Shown here piece by piece: positions 53,836 to 61,603 of a DNA stretch of 64,000 bases. Within the stretch, counting starts at the first letter, position 1. Each line of letters opens with the position of its first letter. The notes under the pieces were generated by a model, which saw only the letters and a list, made by a program, of their open reading frames with translations, was not told where the DNA came from and ran no database searches. Origin of the DNA: Acidovorax sp. GBBC 1281 (GTDB lineage: Bacteria; Pseudomonadota; Gammaproteobacteria; Burkholderiales; Burkholderiaceae_C). Position numbers and translations under genes: made by a program. The stretch is from the NCBI RefSeq assembly GCF_028473645.1, contig NZ_CP097269.1:4797501-4861500 (forward strand), read 5' to 3'.

Positions 53836-53870
53836 TTCGCGCTTTAGAAAAACCGGCCCATTTCCATAAT
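53836..53870 (+). promoter_or_regulatory. Candidate flagellar class II promoter before flgB
   Basis: TTCGCGCTTTAG, identical to the element before flhB; read as -35 TTTAGA (53843-53848), 16-base spacer, -10 CATAAT (53865-53870). A CCGG follows 5 bases after the element here and 4 bases after it at flhB. The -10 is close to the sigma-70 consensus. The flgB ATG is about 60 bases downstream. Confidence 0.55.
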
Positions 53871-53930
53871 CGAACCCACGCCGGAACCCCTCTTTTCCCC
53901 GGCCAGGACCCAACGCTTTGCGAGGCTGAC

Positions 53931-54389
53931 ATGCTCAACAAGATGACTGAAAGGCTGGATTTCCACGGCAACGCGCTTTTGCTGCGTGCCGAGCGCCAGC
54001 GTGCCATCGCGAGCAACATCGCCAATGCCGACACGCCGGGCTACGTGGCCCGCGACTTCAATTTCGCCGACGCGATGCGCGATGCGACCGGCGGCGGCTC
54101 GACCACGCTGAGCACCGGATCGGGGTCGACCATGTCCCTGGCCACCGGCCAGCGCCAGCAAAGCGCCACCGATCCGCGCCACATTCCGCTGCCGGCCGCC
54201 ACGACAGGCATGGGATCGGGCAGCACGCTGGGCTACTCGGTGCAGACCCAGCCCAACCTGGACAACAACACGGTGGACCTCGATCGCGAGCGGGCCGCCT
54301 TCGTGGACAACGCCGTGCGCTACGAAGCCACGCTGCGGTTCATCAACGGCAACGCCAAGACGATGCTGAGCGCCATCCAGGGCCAGTAA
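53931..54389 (+). CDS. flgB: Flagellar proximal rod protein FlgB
   Basis: 152 aa. LDFHGNALLLRAERQRAIASNIANADTPGYVARDFNFADAM is the rod-protein N-terminal motif, and the C-terminal helix (VRYEATLRFINGNAKTMLSAIQGQ) completes the D0 coil. It forms the first rod section above FliE. The ATG at 53931 has GAGG upstream. First gene of the flgBCDEFGHIJKL operon. Confidence 0.97.
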   Translation: MLNKMTERLDFHGNALLLRAERQRAIASNIANADTPGYVARDFNFADAMRDATGGGSTTLSTGSGSTMSLATGQRQQSATDPRHIPLPAATTGMGSGSTLGYSVQTQPNLDNNTVDLDRERAAFVDNAVRYEATLRFINGNAKTMLSAIQGQ

Positions 54390-54428
54390 GCGCCGCAACG
54401 CCACCACCCACGGAAAGCGGAAACCGCC

Positions 54429-54833
54429 ATGTCCATGTTCTCCATCTTCAATGTCTCAGGCAGCGCCATCAGTGCGCAGTCGCAGCGGCTCAACGTGGTG
54501 GCCAGCAACCTGGCCAACGTCGAGGCCGTCGCCGGCCCGGACGGCCAGGCCTACAAGGCGCGCCAGGTGGTGTTCCAGACGGCGCCGATGGGCGCCGAGA
54601 GCGCCGCCGGCGTGCGGGTGAGCGCGATCAGCGAGAGCAACGCGCCGGGCAAGCGGGTGCACGACCCGAGCCACCCATCCGCCGATGCGGAGGGCTACGT
54701 CACCCATTCCAACGTGAACGCGGTGGAGGAGATGGTCAACATGATCTCCGCCTCGCGCTCCTACCAGAACAACGTCGAGGTCATGAACACGGCCAAGTCG
54801 CTGCTCCTCAAGACCCTGCAGATGGGCCAGTAA
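54429..54833 (+). CDS. flgC: Flagellar proximal rod protein FlgC
   Basis: 134 aa, standard size. SIFNVSGSAISAQSQRLNVVASNLANVEAVAG at the N-terminus and SNVNAVEEMVNMISASRSYQNNVEVMNTAKSLLLKTLQMGQ at the C-terminus are the rod/hook family ends. It builds the proximal rod with FlgB and FlgF. It follows flgB by 39 bases. Confidence 0.98.
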   Translation: MSMFSIFNVSGSAISAQSQRLNVVASNLANVEAVAGPDGQAYKARQVVFQTAPMGAESAAGVRVSAISESNAPGKRVHDPSHPSADAEGYVTHSNVNAVEEMVNMISASRSYQNNVEVMNTAKSLLLKTLQMGQ

Positions 54834-54854
54834 CTTTTCGGGAAGAACCTCGCC

Positions 54855-55505
54855 ATGATCCTCAATCCCATCGGCTCCACCGCCACCGTGAATTCGGGCA
54901 CCAGCGCCAATTCGGCCACCGACCCCAACGCCGCACAGGACCGCTTCCTGAAGCTGCTGGTCGCGCAGTTGAACAACCAGGATCCGATGAATCCGATGGA
55001 CAACGCGCAGATGACCTCGCAGATGGCGCAGATCAACACCGTCACCGGCATCCAGACGCTGAACCTCACCATGCAGACCATGGCCGAGCAGTTCTCCACG
55101 ATGCAGACGCTGCAGGGCACGGCCATGATCGGCCGTTCGGTGCTCGCGGAAGGCTCCAAGATGACTTACACCGACAGCACGGGCAAGGGCTACTTCGAGC
55201 TGGCCGGCGCGGCGACCAGCACCAAGGTCGAGGTCGTCACGCCCGGCGGCGCGGTCGTCGGCACGGTGGACATGGGCGCGCAGGACAAGGGCCGCCACGA
55301 GTTCGAGTTCGACGCCAGCAAGTACGCGGGCAACAAGAGCGACCTTCAGTTCCGCGTGGTCGCCTCCACCAAGGACGGCACCGTGCAGTCCACGGCGCTC
55401 ATGCAGGCGAAGGTGGTGGGCACCGGCTCCAACAGCGGCGCGCTGACGCTCGACCTGGACACCGGCAGCACCGTCAACTACAGCCAGATCAAAGCGGTGC
55501 TCTGA
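54855..55505 (+). CDS. flgD: Flagellar hook cap protein FlgD
   Basis: 216 aa. N-terminal FlgD motif DRFLKLLVAQLNNQDPMNPMDNAQMTSQMAQINTVTGIQ and two beta-rich C-terminal domains. It is a scaffold at the hook tip during hook growth and is lost afterwards. GGAAG precedes the ATG, 21 bases after flgC. Confidence 0.97.
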   Translation: MILNPIGSTATVNSGTSANSATDPNAAQDRFLKLLVAQLNNQDPMNPMDNAQMTSQMAQINTVTGIQTLNLTMQTMAEQFSTMQTLQGTAMIGRSVLAEGSKMTYTDSTGKGYFELAGAATSTKVEVVTPGGAVVGTVDMGAQDKGRHEFEFDASKYAGNKSDLQFRVVASTKDGTVQSTALMQAKVVGTGSNSGALTLDLDTGSTVNYSQIKAVL

Positions 55506-55562
55506 CCAGCACGCCCTTCCCACCTATCCACGCGCTTCCCTTCTTCCTCTCAGGAGAACACC

Positions 55563-56840
55563 ATGAGCTTTCAGCAAGGCCTGTCCGGCCTCAACGCCGC
55601 CAGCAAGAACCTGGACGTGATCGGCCACAACATCGCCAACTCCAACACGGTGGGCTTCAAGGCCTCCCGCGCCGAGTTCGCTGAAATGGTTGCCTCGGCC
55701 ATCGGCTCCGCGGGGGGAACCAACGCCGGCATCGGCGTGGAAACCGCCGACGTGGCGCAGCAGTTCAACCAGGGCAACCTGTCGATCACCGGCAACAGCC
55801 TGGATGTGGCGATCAACGGCGACGGCTTCTTCAAGCTGCAGCAGCCCGATGGCACCAATGCCTATACCCGTGCGGGCAATTTCAAGCTCGACGACCTGGG
55901 CAACGTGATCACCAACAGCGGCGCCAAGGTGATGGGCTACGCGGTGGACCCGGCCACGGGCCTGCGCTCGTCGAGCAATGCCGCGCCGCTCACCTTCCCC
56001 ACCTCGCAGCCGATCCCGGCCAAGCAGACCACGTCGATCACCGCATCGTTCAACCTCGACGCGCGCGCCCCGAACGCTGCGGGCGACTCCACCGCCACGC
56101 CGCCCGTGCCCGCCACGCCGCGCGCCACCTACGGCACCTCGATCAACGTCTACGACAGCCAGGGCGTCGCCAAGCCGGTGAGCCTGTACTTCCAGAAGAA
56201 CGGCGCCAACACCTGGGACGTGTACGACAAGCTGGACGACCCCACGGCAACGCCGCCCGTGGTGGCCACTGCCATCGGCCAGATCAAGTTCGACAACAAC
56301 GGCAAGATCACGTCGCCTGCCGCGACGGCGCCCGCCACGGGCTTTCAGATGCCGATCACGATCTCGCCCACGCCGCCGAACCCCAACAACCTCACCGACT
56401 ACACCGTGAACGTGAAGCTGGACGGCGTGACGCAGTTCGGCACCAAGTTCGCCGTGTCCGACCTGTCGCAGGACGGCTACACCGCCGGGGAGCTGACGGG
56501 CATCAACATCGAAAACAACGGCATGGTGATGACGCGCTACTCCAACGGCGTGACGCGCGCCGAGGGGCAGCTGGCGCTGGCCAGCTTCCGCAACACGCAG
56601 GGCCTGGCGTCCATCGGCAACAACAACTGGGCCGAGACGTTCGAGTCCGGCCAGGCCGTGATGGGCGCGCCCACCGACGGCAAGTTCGGTGCCCTGCGCT
56701 CCGGCGCGCTGGAAGACTCCAACGTGGACCTGACGGCCGAGCTGGTGAACATGATGACGGCGCAGCGGGCCTACCAGGCCAACGCACAGACCATCAAGAC
56801 GCAGGACCAGGTGATGTCCACGCTGGTCAACCTGCGCTGA
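55563..56840 (+). CDS. flgE: Flagellar hook protein FlgE
   Basis: 425 aa. SFQQGLSGLNAASKNLDVIGHNIANSNTVGFKASRAEF start and AELVNMMTAQRAYQANAQTIKTQDQVMSTLVNLR end. The middle carries the hook D1 and D2 domains, with Pro/Thr-rich inserts (GDSTATPPVPATPRATYG). It polymerises into the hook, whose length FliK controls. CAGGAG stands before the ATG. Confidence 0.98.
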   Translation: MSFQQGLSGLNAASKNLDVIGHNIANSNTVGFKASRAEFAEMVASAIGSAGGTNAGIGVETADVAQQFNQGNLSITGNSLDVAINGDGFFKLQQPDGTNAYTRAGNFKLDDLGNVITNSGAKVMGYAVDPATGLRSSSNAAPLTFPTSQPIPAKQTTSITASFNLDARAPNAAGDSTATPPVPATPRATYGTSINVYDSQGVAKPVSLYFQKNGANTWDVYDKLDDPTATPPVVATAIGQIKFDNNGKITSPAATAPATGFQMPITISPTPPNPNNLTDYTVNVKLDGVTQFGTKFAVSDLSQDGYTAGELTGINIENNGMVMTRYSNGVTRAEGQLALASFRNTQGLASIGNNNWAETFESGQAVMGAPTDGKFGALRSGALEDSNVDLTAELVNMMTAQRAYQANAQTIKTQDQVMSTLVNLR

Positions 56841-56893
56841 TCCTTTTCCTGACCTCTGCCCACACCGACTGAGACGCCTGCGCGAGACCCTCC

Positions 56894-57634
56894 ATGGACC
56901 ACATCATCTACACCTCGATGACGGGCGCCAGCGCTGCCGCGCAGCGCCAGTCGGTGCTGGCCAACAACCTGGCCAACGCCTCCACGAACGGCTTCCGGGC
57001 GGAAATGTCCACCTTTCGCGCCGTGCCGGTGCAGGGCGACGGCGCCAAGACCCGCGTGTTCGCCCTGGAGGCGACCTCGGGCCACTCCGAAGCGTCCGGC
57101 CCGGTGCAGCGCACCGGCCGCAACCTGGACGCCATGGCGGTGGGCAATGCCTGGTTCGCCGTGCAGGGGCTCGACGGCACCGAGGCCTATACCCGCAACG
57201 GCAGCCTGGAAGTCTCGGCCACGGGCCAGTTGCTCACGAGCAACGGCCTGACCGTGCTCTCGGACGGTGGAGGGCCCATCGACGTGCCCCAGGGCGCGGA
57301 GATCGCGCTGGGCTCGGACGGGACCATCACCGCCAAGGTCGGCAGCCAGCGCCCCGCAGCCGTGGGGCGACTGAAGCTGGCCACGCCCACGCTGGAAGAC
57401 CCACTCAAGCGCGGCGACGATGCCCTGTTTCGCACCACCTCGGGCGATCCGCTGCCCAGCGATCCCAATGCCCGCATGCTGTCCGGCGCGCTGGAAGGCT
57501 CCAACGTGAATGCCGTGGAGAGCATGGTCGGAATGATCGCCGCCTCCCGCCAGTTCGAGGCGCAACTGCGCCTGCTGCAGACGGCCGAGACCAACGACAA
57601 GTCGGCCAGCCAGCTGCTGAGCCTCAACGGCTGA
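56894..57634 (+). CDS. flgF: Flagellar proximal rod protein FlgF
   Basis: 246 aa. MDHIIYTSMTGASAAAQRQSVLANNLANASTNGFRAEM is the FlgF form of the rod signature, and the C-terminus LEGSNVNAVESMVGMIAASRQFEAQLRLLQTAETNDKSASQLL completes the fold. It lies between flgE and flgG in the usual order. Confidence 0.97.
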   Translation: MDHIIYTSMTGASAAAQRQSVLANNLANASTNGFRAEMSTFRAVPVQGDGAKTRVFALEATSGHSEASGPVQRTGRNLDAMAVGNAWFAVQGLDGTEAYTRNGSLEVSATGQLLTSNGLTVLSDGGGPIDVPQGAEIALGSDGTITAKVGSQRPAAVGRLKLATPTLEDPLKRGDDALFRTTSGDPLPSDPNARMLSGALEGSNVNAVESMVGMIAASRQFEAQLRLLQTAETNDKSASQLLSLNG

Positions 57635-57679
57635 CCCCGACGCCGAGCCCGACGCAACCGCCTCCCCAAAGGAACCGCC

Positions 57680-58462
57680 ATGATCAATTCCCTGTGGATC
57701 GCCAAGACCGGCATGTCCGCCCAGCAAACCCAGCTGGATGTCATCTCGCACAACCTGGCCAACGTCTCCACCAACGGCTACAAGCGCAACAACGCGGTCT
57801 TCGAAGACCTGATCTACCAGAACCAGCGCCAGGTCGGCGCGCAGACCACCGAGCAGAACCAGCTGCCCACCGGCCTGCACCTGGGCCTGGGCGTGCGCAC
57901 CGTGGCCACCAGCCGCAACTTCACGCAAGGCAGCCTGCAGCAGTCCAACAACAACCTGGACGTGGCGATCAACGGCAACGGTTTCTTCGAAATCACCCAG
58001 CCCGACGGCACCATCGGCTACACCCGAGACGGCTCGTTCCAGCTCGACGCGCAGGGCCGCATGGTCACCTCCAGCGGCCTGCCGGTGGCCAACGGCATCA
58101 CGGTGCCCGCCAACGCCACGGCCATCAGCATCAGCACCGAGGGCGTGGTCTCCGCCACCGTGCCGGGCAGCACCGCGCCCCAGCAGCTGGGCAGCATCGC
58201 GATGGCCAACTTCATCAACCCGGCCGGCCTCGAGCCCATCGGGCAGAACATGTACAAAGAGTCGGCCGCGTCTGGCCAGCCCCAGCAGGGCACGCCGGGC
58301 ACCAACGGCCTGGGCTACATGCGCCAGGGTTTCCTCGAAACCTCGAACGTGAACGTGGTGGAAGAGCTGGTGACCATGATCCAGACCCAGCGCGCCTACG
58401 AAATGAATTCCAAGGCCATCCAGACATCGGACCAGATGCTGGCCAAGCTCGCGCAGCTTTGA
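57680..58462 (+). CDS. flgG: Flagellar distal rod protein FlgG
   Basis: 260 aa, exact family length. [48 protein letters not shown] and [41 protein letters not shown]. It forms the distal rod that crosses the P and L rings. AAAGGA lies before the ATG. Confidence 0.98.
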   Translation: MINSLWIAKTGMSAQQTQLDVISHNLANVSTNGYKRNNAVFEDLIYQNQRQVGAQTTEQNQLPTGLHLGLGVRTVATSRNFTQGSLQQSNNNLDVAINGNGFFEITQPDGTIGYTRDGSFQLDAQGRMVTSSGLPVANGITVPANATAISISTEGVVSATVPGSTAPQQLGSIAMANFINPAGLEPIGQNMYKESAASGQPQQGTPGTNGLGYMRQGFLETSNVNVVEELVTMIQTQRAYEMNSKAIQTSDQMLAKLAQL

Positions 58463-58527
58463 AGCGCAACGCCGACCGTTCCCACGAAGAACGCCCACGC
58501 CCCCACCGCTTGTTGCAGGACTCCGCC

Positions 58528-59247
58528 ATGCGTACCGCCTCCTTCCTCCGTTCGTCCCCCGTGCCGGCGCCGTCCGCGCGCCTGGCCGCCGTCGCCGGCC
58601 TGGTGCTGCTGTGCACCGGCTGCGCCACGCTGTCGCCGCCGCCGCCCGTGGACCTGCTGCCCACCACGCCGCCGCCCGTGGCCGCCACGCCCCGCCCCTC
58701 GGGCCCGGCGACGGGCAGCCTGTTCCACGCGGCCAGCTACCGGCCGGTGTTCGAGGACCGCCGTGCGCGCCTGGTGGGCGATGTGGTCACCATCCAGATC
58801 ATCGAGACGGTGTCGGCCAGCCAGAAATCGACCTCCACCGTGGACCGCAAGTCGGGCACGGCGTCGGGCATCACCGCGCTGCCGTTCATCAGTTCGACCA
58901 ACCTGGGCAAGGCCTCGCTGGGCGCGACCAGCACCAACAACTTCGAAGGCAAGGGCGGCACCGAAAGCACCAACACCTTCACCGGCACCATCACCACCAC
59001 CGTGATCGACGTGCTGCCCAACGGCCACCTGGTGATCGCCGGCGAAAAGCAGATCGGCGTGAACGACAACGTGGACGTGCTGCGCTTTTCCGGTACGGTG
59101 GACCCGCGCGCCCTGCAGCCGGGCAGCGTGATCAGCTCCACGCTGGTGGCCAACGCCCGGGTGCAATCGCGCGGGCGTGGCGCCCAGAGCGAGGCGCAGG
59201 CCATGGGCTGGCTGTCGCGGGCTTTCAATTCGGTCACGCCGTTCTAA
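58528..59247 (+). CDS. flgH: Flagellar L-ring lipoprotein FlgH
   Basis: 239 aa lipoprotein: signal peptide with lipobox LLCTGC (lipidated C32), then a proline-rich spacer (SPPPPVDLLPTTPPP) and the L-ring domain (LVGDVVTIQIIETVSASQKS ... RGRGAQSEAQAMGWLSRAFN). It forms the outer membrane bushing of the rod. The ATG at 58528 is the first one that gives a signal peptide; the open frame extends upstream over flgG in a different frame. Confidence 0.96.
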   Translation: MRTASFLRSSPVPAPSARLAAVAGLVLLCTGCATLSPPPPVDLLPTTPPPVAATPRPSGPATGSLFHAASYRPVFEDRRARLVGDVVTIQIIETVSASQKSTSTVDRKSGTASGITALPFISSTNLGKASLGATSTNNFEGKGGTESTNTFTGTITTTVIDVLPNGHLVIAGEKQIGVNDNVDVLRFSGTVDPRALQPGSVISSTLVANARVQSRGRGAQSEAQAMGWLSRAFNSVTPF

Positions 59248-59272
59248 CCGCGCCGCCACCCATCCCCTCCCC

Positions 59273-59305
59273 GCAATCTGCCGCCACGGCCTGGCGGCAG
59301 ATTGC
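59273..59305 (+). terminator. Strong hairpin between flgH and flgI
   Basis: GCAATCTGCCGCCA-CGGCC-TGGCGGCAGATTGC, a perfect 14-bp stem with a 5-base loop, followed by TATTATTTTC. It is placed 26 bases after the flgH stop and runs into repeat copy B. It looks like an intrinsic terminator or attenuator inside the flg operon and would lower expression of flgI-J-K-L unless read through. Confidence 0.65.
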
Positions 59306-59370
59306 TATTATTTTCATAGCACAATGCCCTAGTGTTGATTGCACTGGCGGCATTTTTCGCTGGTATTCCC
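59301..59370 (+). repeat. Dispersed short repeat, copy B
   Basis: ATTGCTATTATTTTCATAGC, AATGCCCTAGTGTTGATTGC, ACTGGCGG and CTGGTATTCC. Closest to copy A over the whole 70 bases. Its left end overlaps the descending arm of the flgH-flgI hairpin. With copies A and C it shows a repeat family in this genome. Confidence 0.8.
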
Positions 59371-59454
59371 CCGGGGCCGGCCGCCCCAATTGACCGGTAA
59401 TCCGGCATCTTTTTGGCCCATCCCGTGAAGCGGTCCGCTTTCACAATCGAGGCC

Positions 59455-60600
59455 ATGAAAGCCCTGCCCTCTCCCCTGATTTCGCGCGCGTCGCGGCTCG
59501 TGTGGCTGCTGGCCGCCCTGGCCACCCTGTGCGCGGCGTTGCCCGCCCATGCCCTGCGCATCAAGGAAGTGGCGGCCGTGCAAGGCGTGCGCAGCAACCA
59601 GTTGACGGGCTACGGCCTCGTCGTGGGCCTTGACGGCACGGGCGACCAGACCACGCAGATGCCCTTCACCACGCAGGCGATGACGAACTACCTGCAGCAG
59701 ATGGGCATCAGCCTGCCGCCCGGCACGGCGGCGCCCCAGCTCAAGAACGTGGCGACGGTGATCGTCACCGCCCAGCTGCCCGCCTTCGCCCAGCCCGGCC
59801 AGACCATCGACGTGAGCGTGTCCTCCATGGGCAACGCCAAGTCGCTCAAGGGCGGCACGCTGATCGCCACGCCGCTGCGCGGCGCCGACGGCGAGATCTA
59901 CGCCATGGCGCAGGGCAACATGGTCGTGGGCGGTGCCGGGGCGTCTGCCGGCGGCAGCAAGGTGCAGATCAACCACCTGAGCGCCGGCCGCATTCCCGAT
60001 GGCGCACAAGTGGAACGCTCGGTGCCCACCCCGCTGAACGACAGCGACACCATCACCCTGGGCCTGAACGCCTCGGACTTCCAGACCGCCCGCAAGGTGG
60101 CCCAGGCCATCAACGGCAAGCTGGGCAACGGCGCCGGCATCGCCACGGCGCTGGACGGCCGCACGGTGCAGGTGCGCGCCCCCCTGGACCCCGGCGCCCG
60201 GGTGAACTTCATCGCCGATCTGGAAGAACTCGCGGTGGCCGACTCCGTCCCCTCCGCCAAGGTCGTCATCAACGCCCGCACCGGCTCCATCGTGCTGAAC
60301 CAGGCCGTGACGCTGGGCCCCTGCGCCATCGCGCACGGAAACCTGTCGATCACCATCAGTTCCACACCCGTCATCAGCCAGCCCAACCCGCTGTCGCAAG
60401 GGCAGACCGTGGTGGCGCAAAAGAGCGACATCACCGTCAAGCAGGAGCCGGGCAACATCATCCAGATGCCGCCGTCGCCGCAGCTGGCCGACGTGGTGCG
60501 CGCGCTCAACACCCTGGGCGCCACGCCGCAGGACCTGCTGGCCATCCTGCAGGCCATCAAGGCCGCGGGCGCCCTGAACGCCGAGCTGGAGGTCATCTGA
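59455..60600 (+). CDS. flgI: Flagellar P-ring protein FlgI
   Basis: 381 aa with a Sec signal peptide (LVWLLAALATLCAALPAHA). Mature start LRIKEVAAVQGVRSNQLTGYGLVVGLDGTGDQT is the FlgI signature, as are QPGQTIDVSVSSMGNAKSLKGGTLI and VVRALNTLGATPQDLLAILQAIKAAGALNAELEVI. It forms the periplasmic P ring. It is 207 bases after flgH, past a hairpin and repeat, so it may have its own promoter. Confidence 0.97.
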   Translation: MKALPSPLISRASRLVWLLAALATLCAALPAHALRIKEVAAVQGVRSNQLTGYGLVVGLDGTGDQTTQMPFTTQAMTNYLQQMGISLPPGTAAPQLKNVATVIVTAQLPAFAQPGQTIDVSVSSMGNAKSLKGGTLIATPLRGADGEIYAMAQGNMVVGGAGASAGGSKVQINHLSAGRIPDGAQVERSVPTPLNDSDTITLGLNASDFQTARKVAQAINGKLGNGAGIATALDGRTVQVRAPLDPGARVNFIADLEELAVADSVPSAKVVINARTGSIVLNQAVTLGPCAIAHGNLSITISSTPVISQPNPLSQGQTVVAQKSDITVKQEPGNIIQMPPSPQLADVVRALNTLGATPQDLLAILQAIKAAGALNAELEVI

Positions 60601-60669
60601 TGACCCAGGCCGCCACCTTGCCGTCCCTGCGCTCAGCGCGGCGGCGTCCGACCTGACGGGAGACCGCAC

Positions 60670-61590
60670 ATGGCCATGACCCTGCCCTCTGCCGCGACCA
60701 CCACCGCCACCAACGCGCTGGCCGTCGATTCGCGCTCGCTCAACGCGCTCAAGTACGAGGCCGGTCAGAACAGCCCGCAGGCCGCCAAGGAAGCGGCCAA
60801 GCAGTTCGAATCGCTCTTCATGCGCGAGATGATCAAGAGCATGCGCGAGGCGACGATGAAGTCCGGCCTCATGGAAGGCGGCCAGGCTGACCTGGGCACC
60901 GACATGCTCGACCAGCAGCTGTCCATCCAGATGTCGGGCCGCCAGGGCGGGCTCTCGGAGGCCATCCAGCGCCAGCTGACGCGCCAGATCGGCGGCGGCG
61001 ATGCCGGTGCCGGTGCCGAGCCCACGTTTTCGGTGCCCTCCACCTTGAGCCTGGGCGCCGCCAGCCAGCGCGCCGCCGCCGCCGTGGCGGCCGACCCGTC
61101 CGCCCCCGCGCCCAAGGGCCGCGAGAGCTTCGTGCAGCACCACCGCGATGCGGCCGAGCGCGTGGCCAAGGAAAGCGGCATTCCCGCCAGCTTCATGCTG
61201 GGCCAGGCCGGCCACGAGACCGGCTGGGGCAAGAGCGAGATCCGGAGCAAAGACGGCGACAACTCCTTCAACCTGTTCGGCATCAAGGCCGGCAAGGGCT
61301 GGACGGGCAAGGTCGCCGAGATCACCACCACCGAATACATCGGCGGCGTGCCGCGCAAGGTGACGGCGAAGTTCCGCGCCTACGACTCCTACGAAGACTC
61401 CTTCAAGGACTACGCCAAGCTCATCAACGACAACCCGCGCTACGAGAAGGCGCGCGAGAAGACGCATTCCGCCGTGGCCTACGCCACCGAACTGCAGAAG
61501 GCGGGCTACGCCACCGATCCCGAATACGCCAGCAAGCTGAGCCGGGCCATCAACAGCACCTTGCGCGTCTCGCCGCGCACGGCGGCGTGA
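60670..61590 (+). CDS. flgJ: Rod-capping peptidoglycan hydrolase FlgJ
   Basis: 306 aa, the two-domain form. The N-terminal rod-cap domain (AAKQFESLFMREMIKSMREATMKSGLMEGGQADLGTDMLDQQL) is joined to a C-terminal glucosaminidase domain with the catalytic glutamate in GQAGHETGWGKSEI. It caps the rod and cuts the cell wall for it to pass. It starts 69 bases after flgI. Confidence 0.97.
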   Translation: MAMTLPSAATTTATNALAVDSRSLNALKYEAGQNSPQAAKEAAKQFESLFMREMIKSMREATMKSGLMEGGQADLGTDMLDQQLSIQMSGRQGGLSEAIQRQLTRQIGGGDAGAGAEPTFSVPSTLSLGAASQRAAAAVAADPSAPAPKGRESFVQHHRDAAERVAKESGIPASFMLGQAGHETGWGKSEIRSKDGDNSFNLFGIKAGKGWTGKVAEITTTEYIGGVPRKVTAKFRAYDSYEDSFKDYAKLINDNPRYEKAREKTHSAVAYATELQKAGYATDPEYASKLSRAINSTLRVSPRTAA

Positions 61591-61603
61591 CGGAAAGCGC
61601 TCC

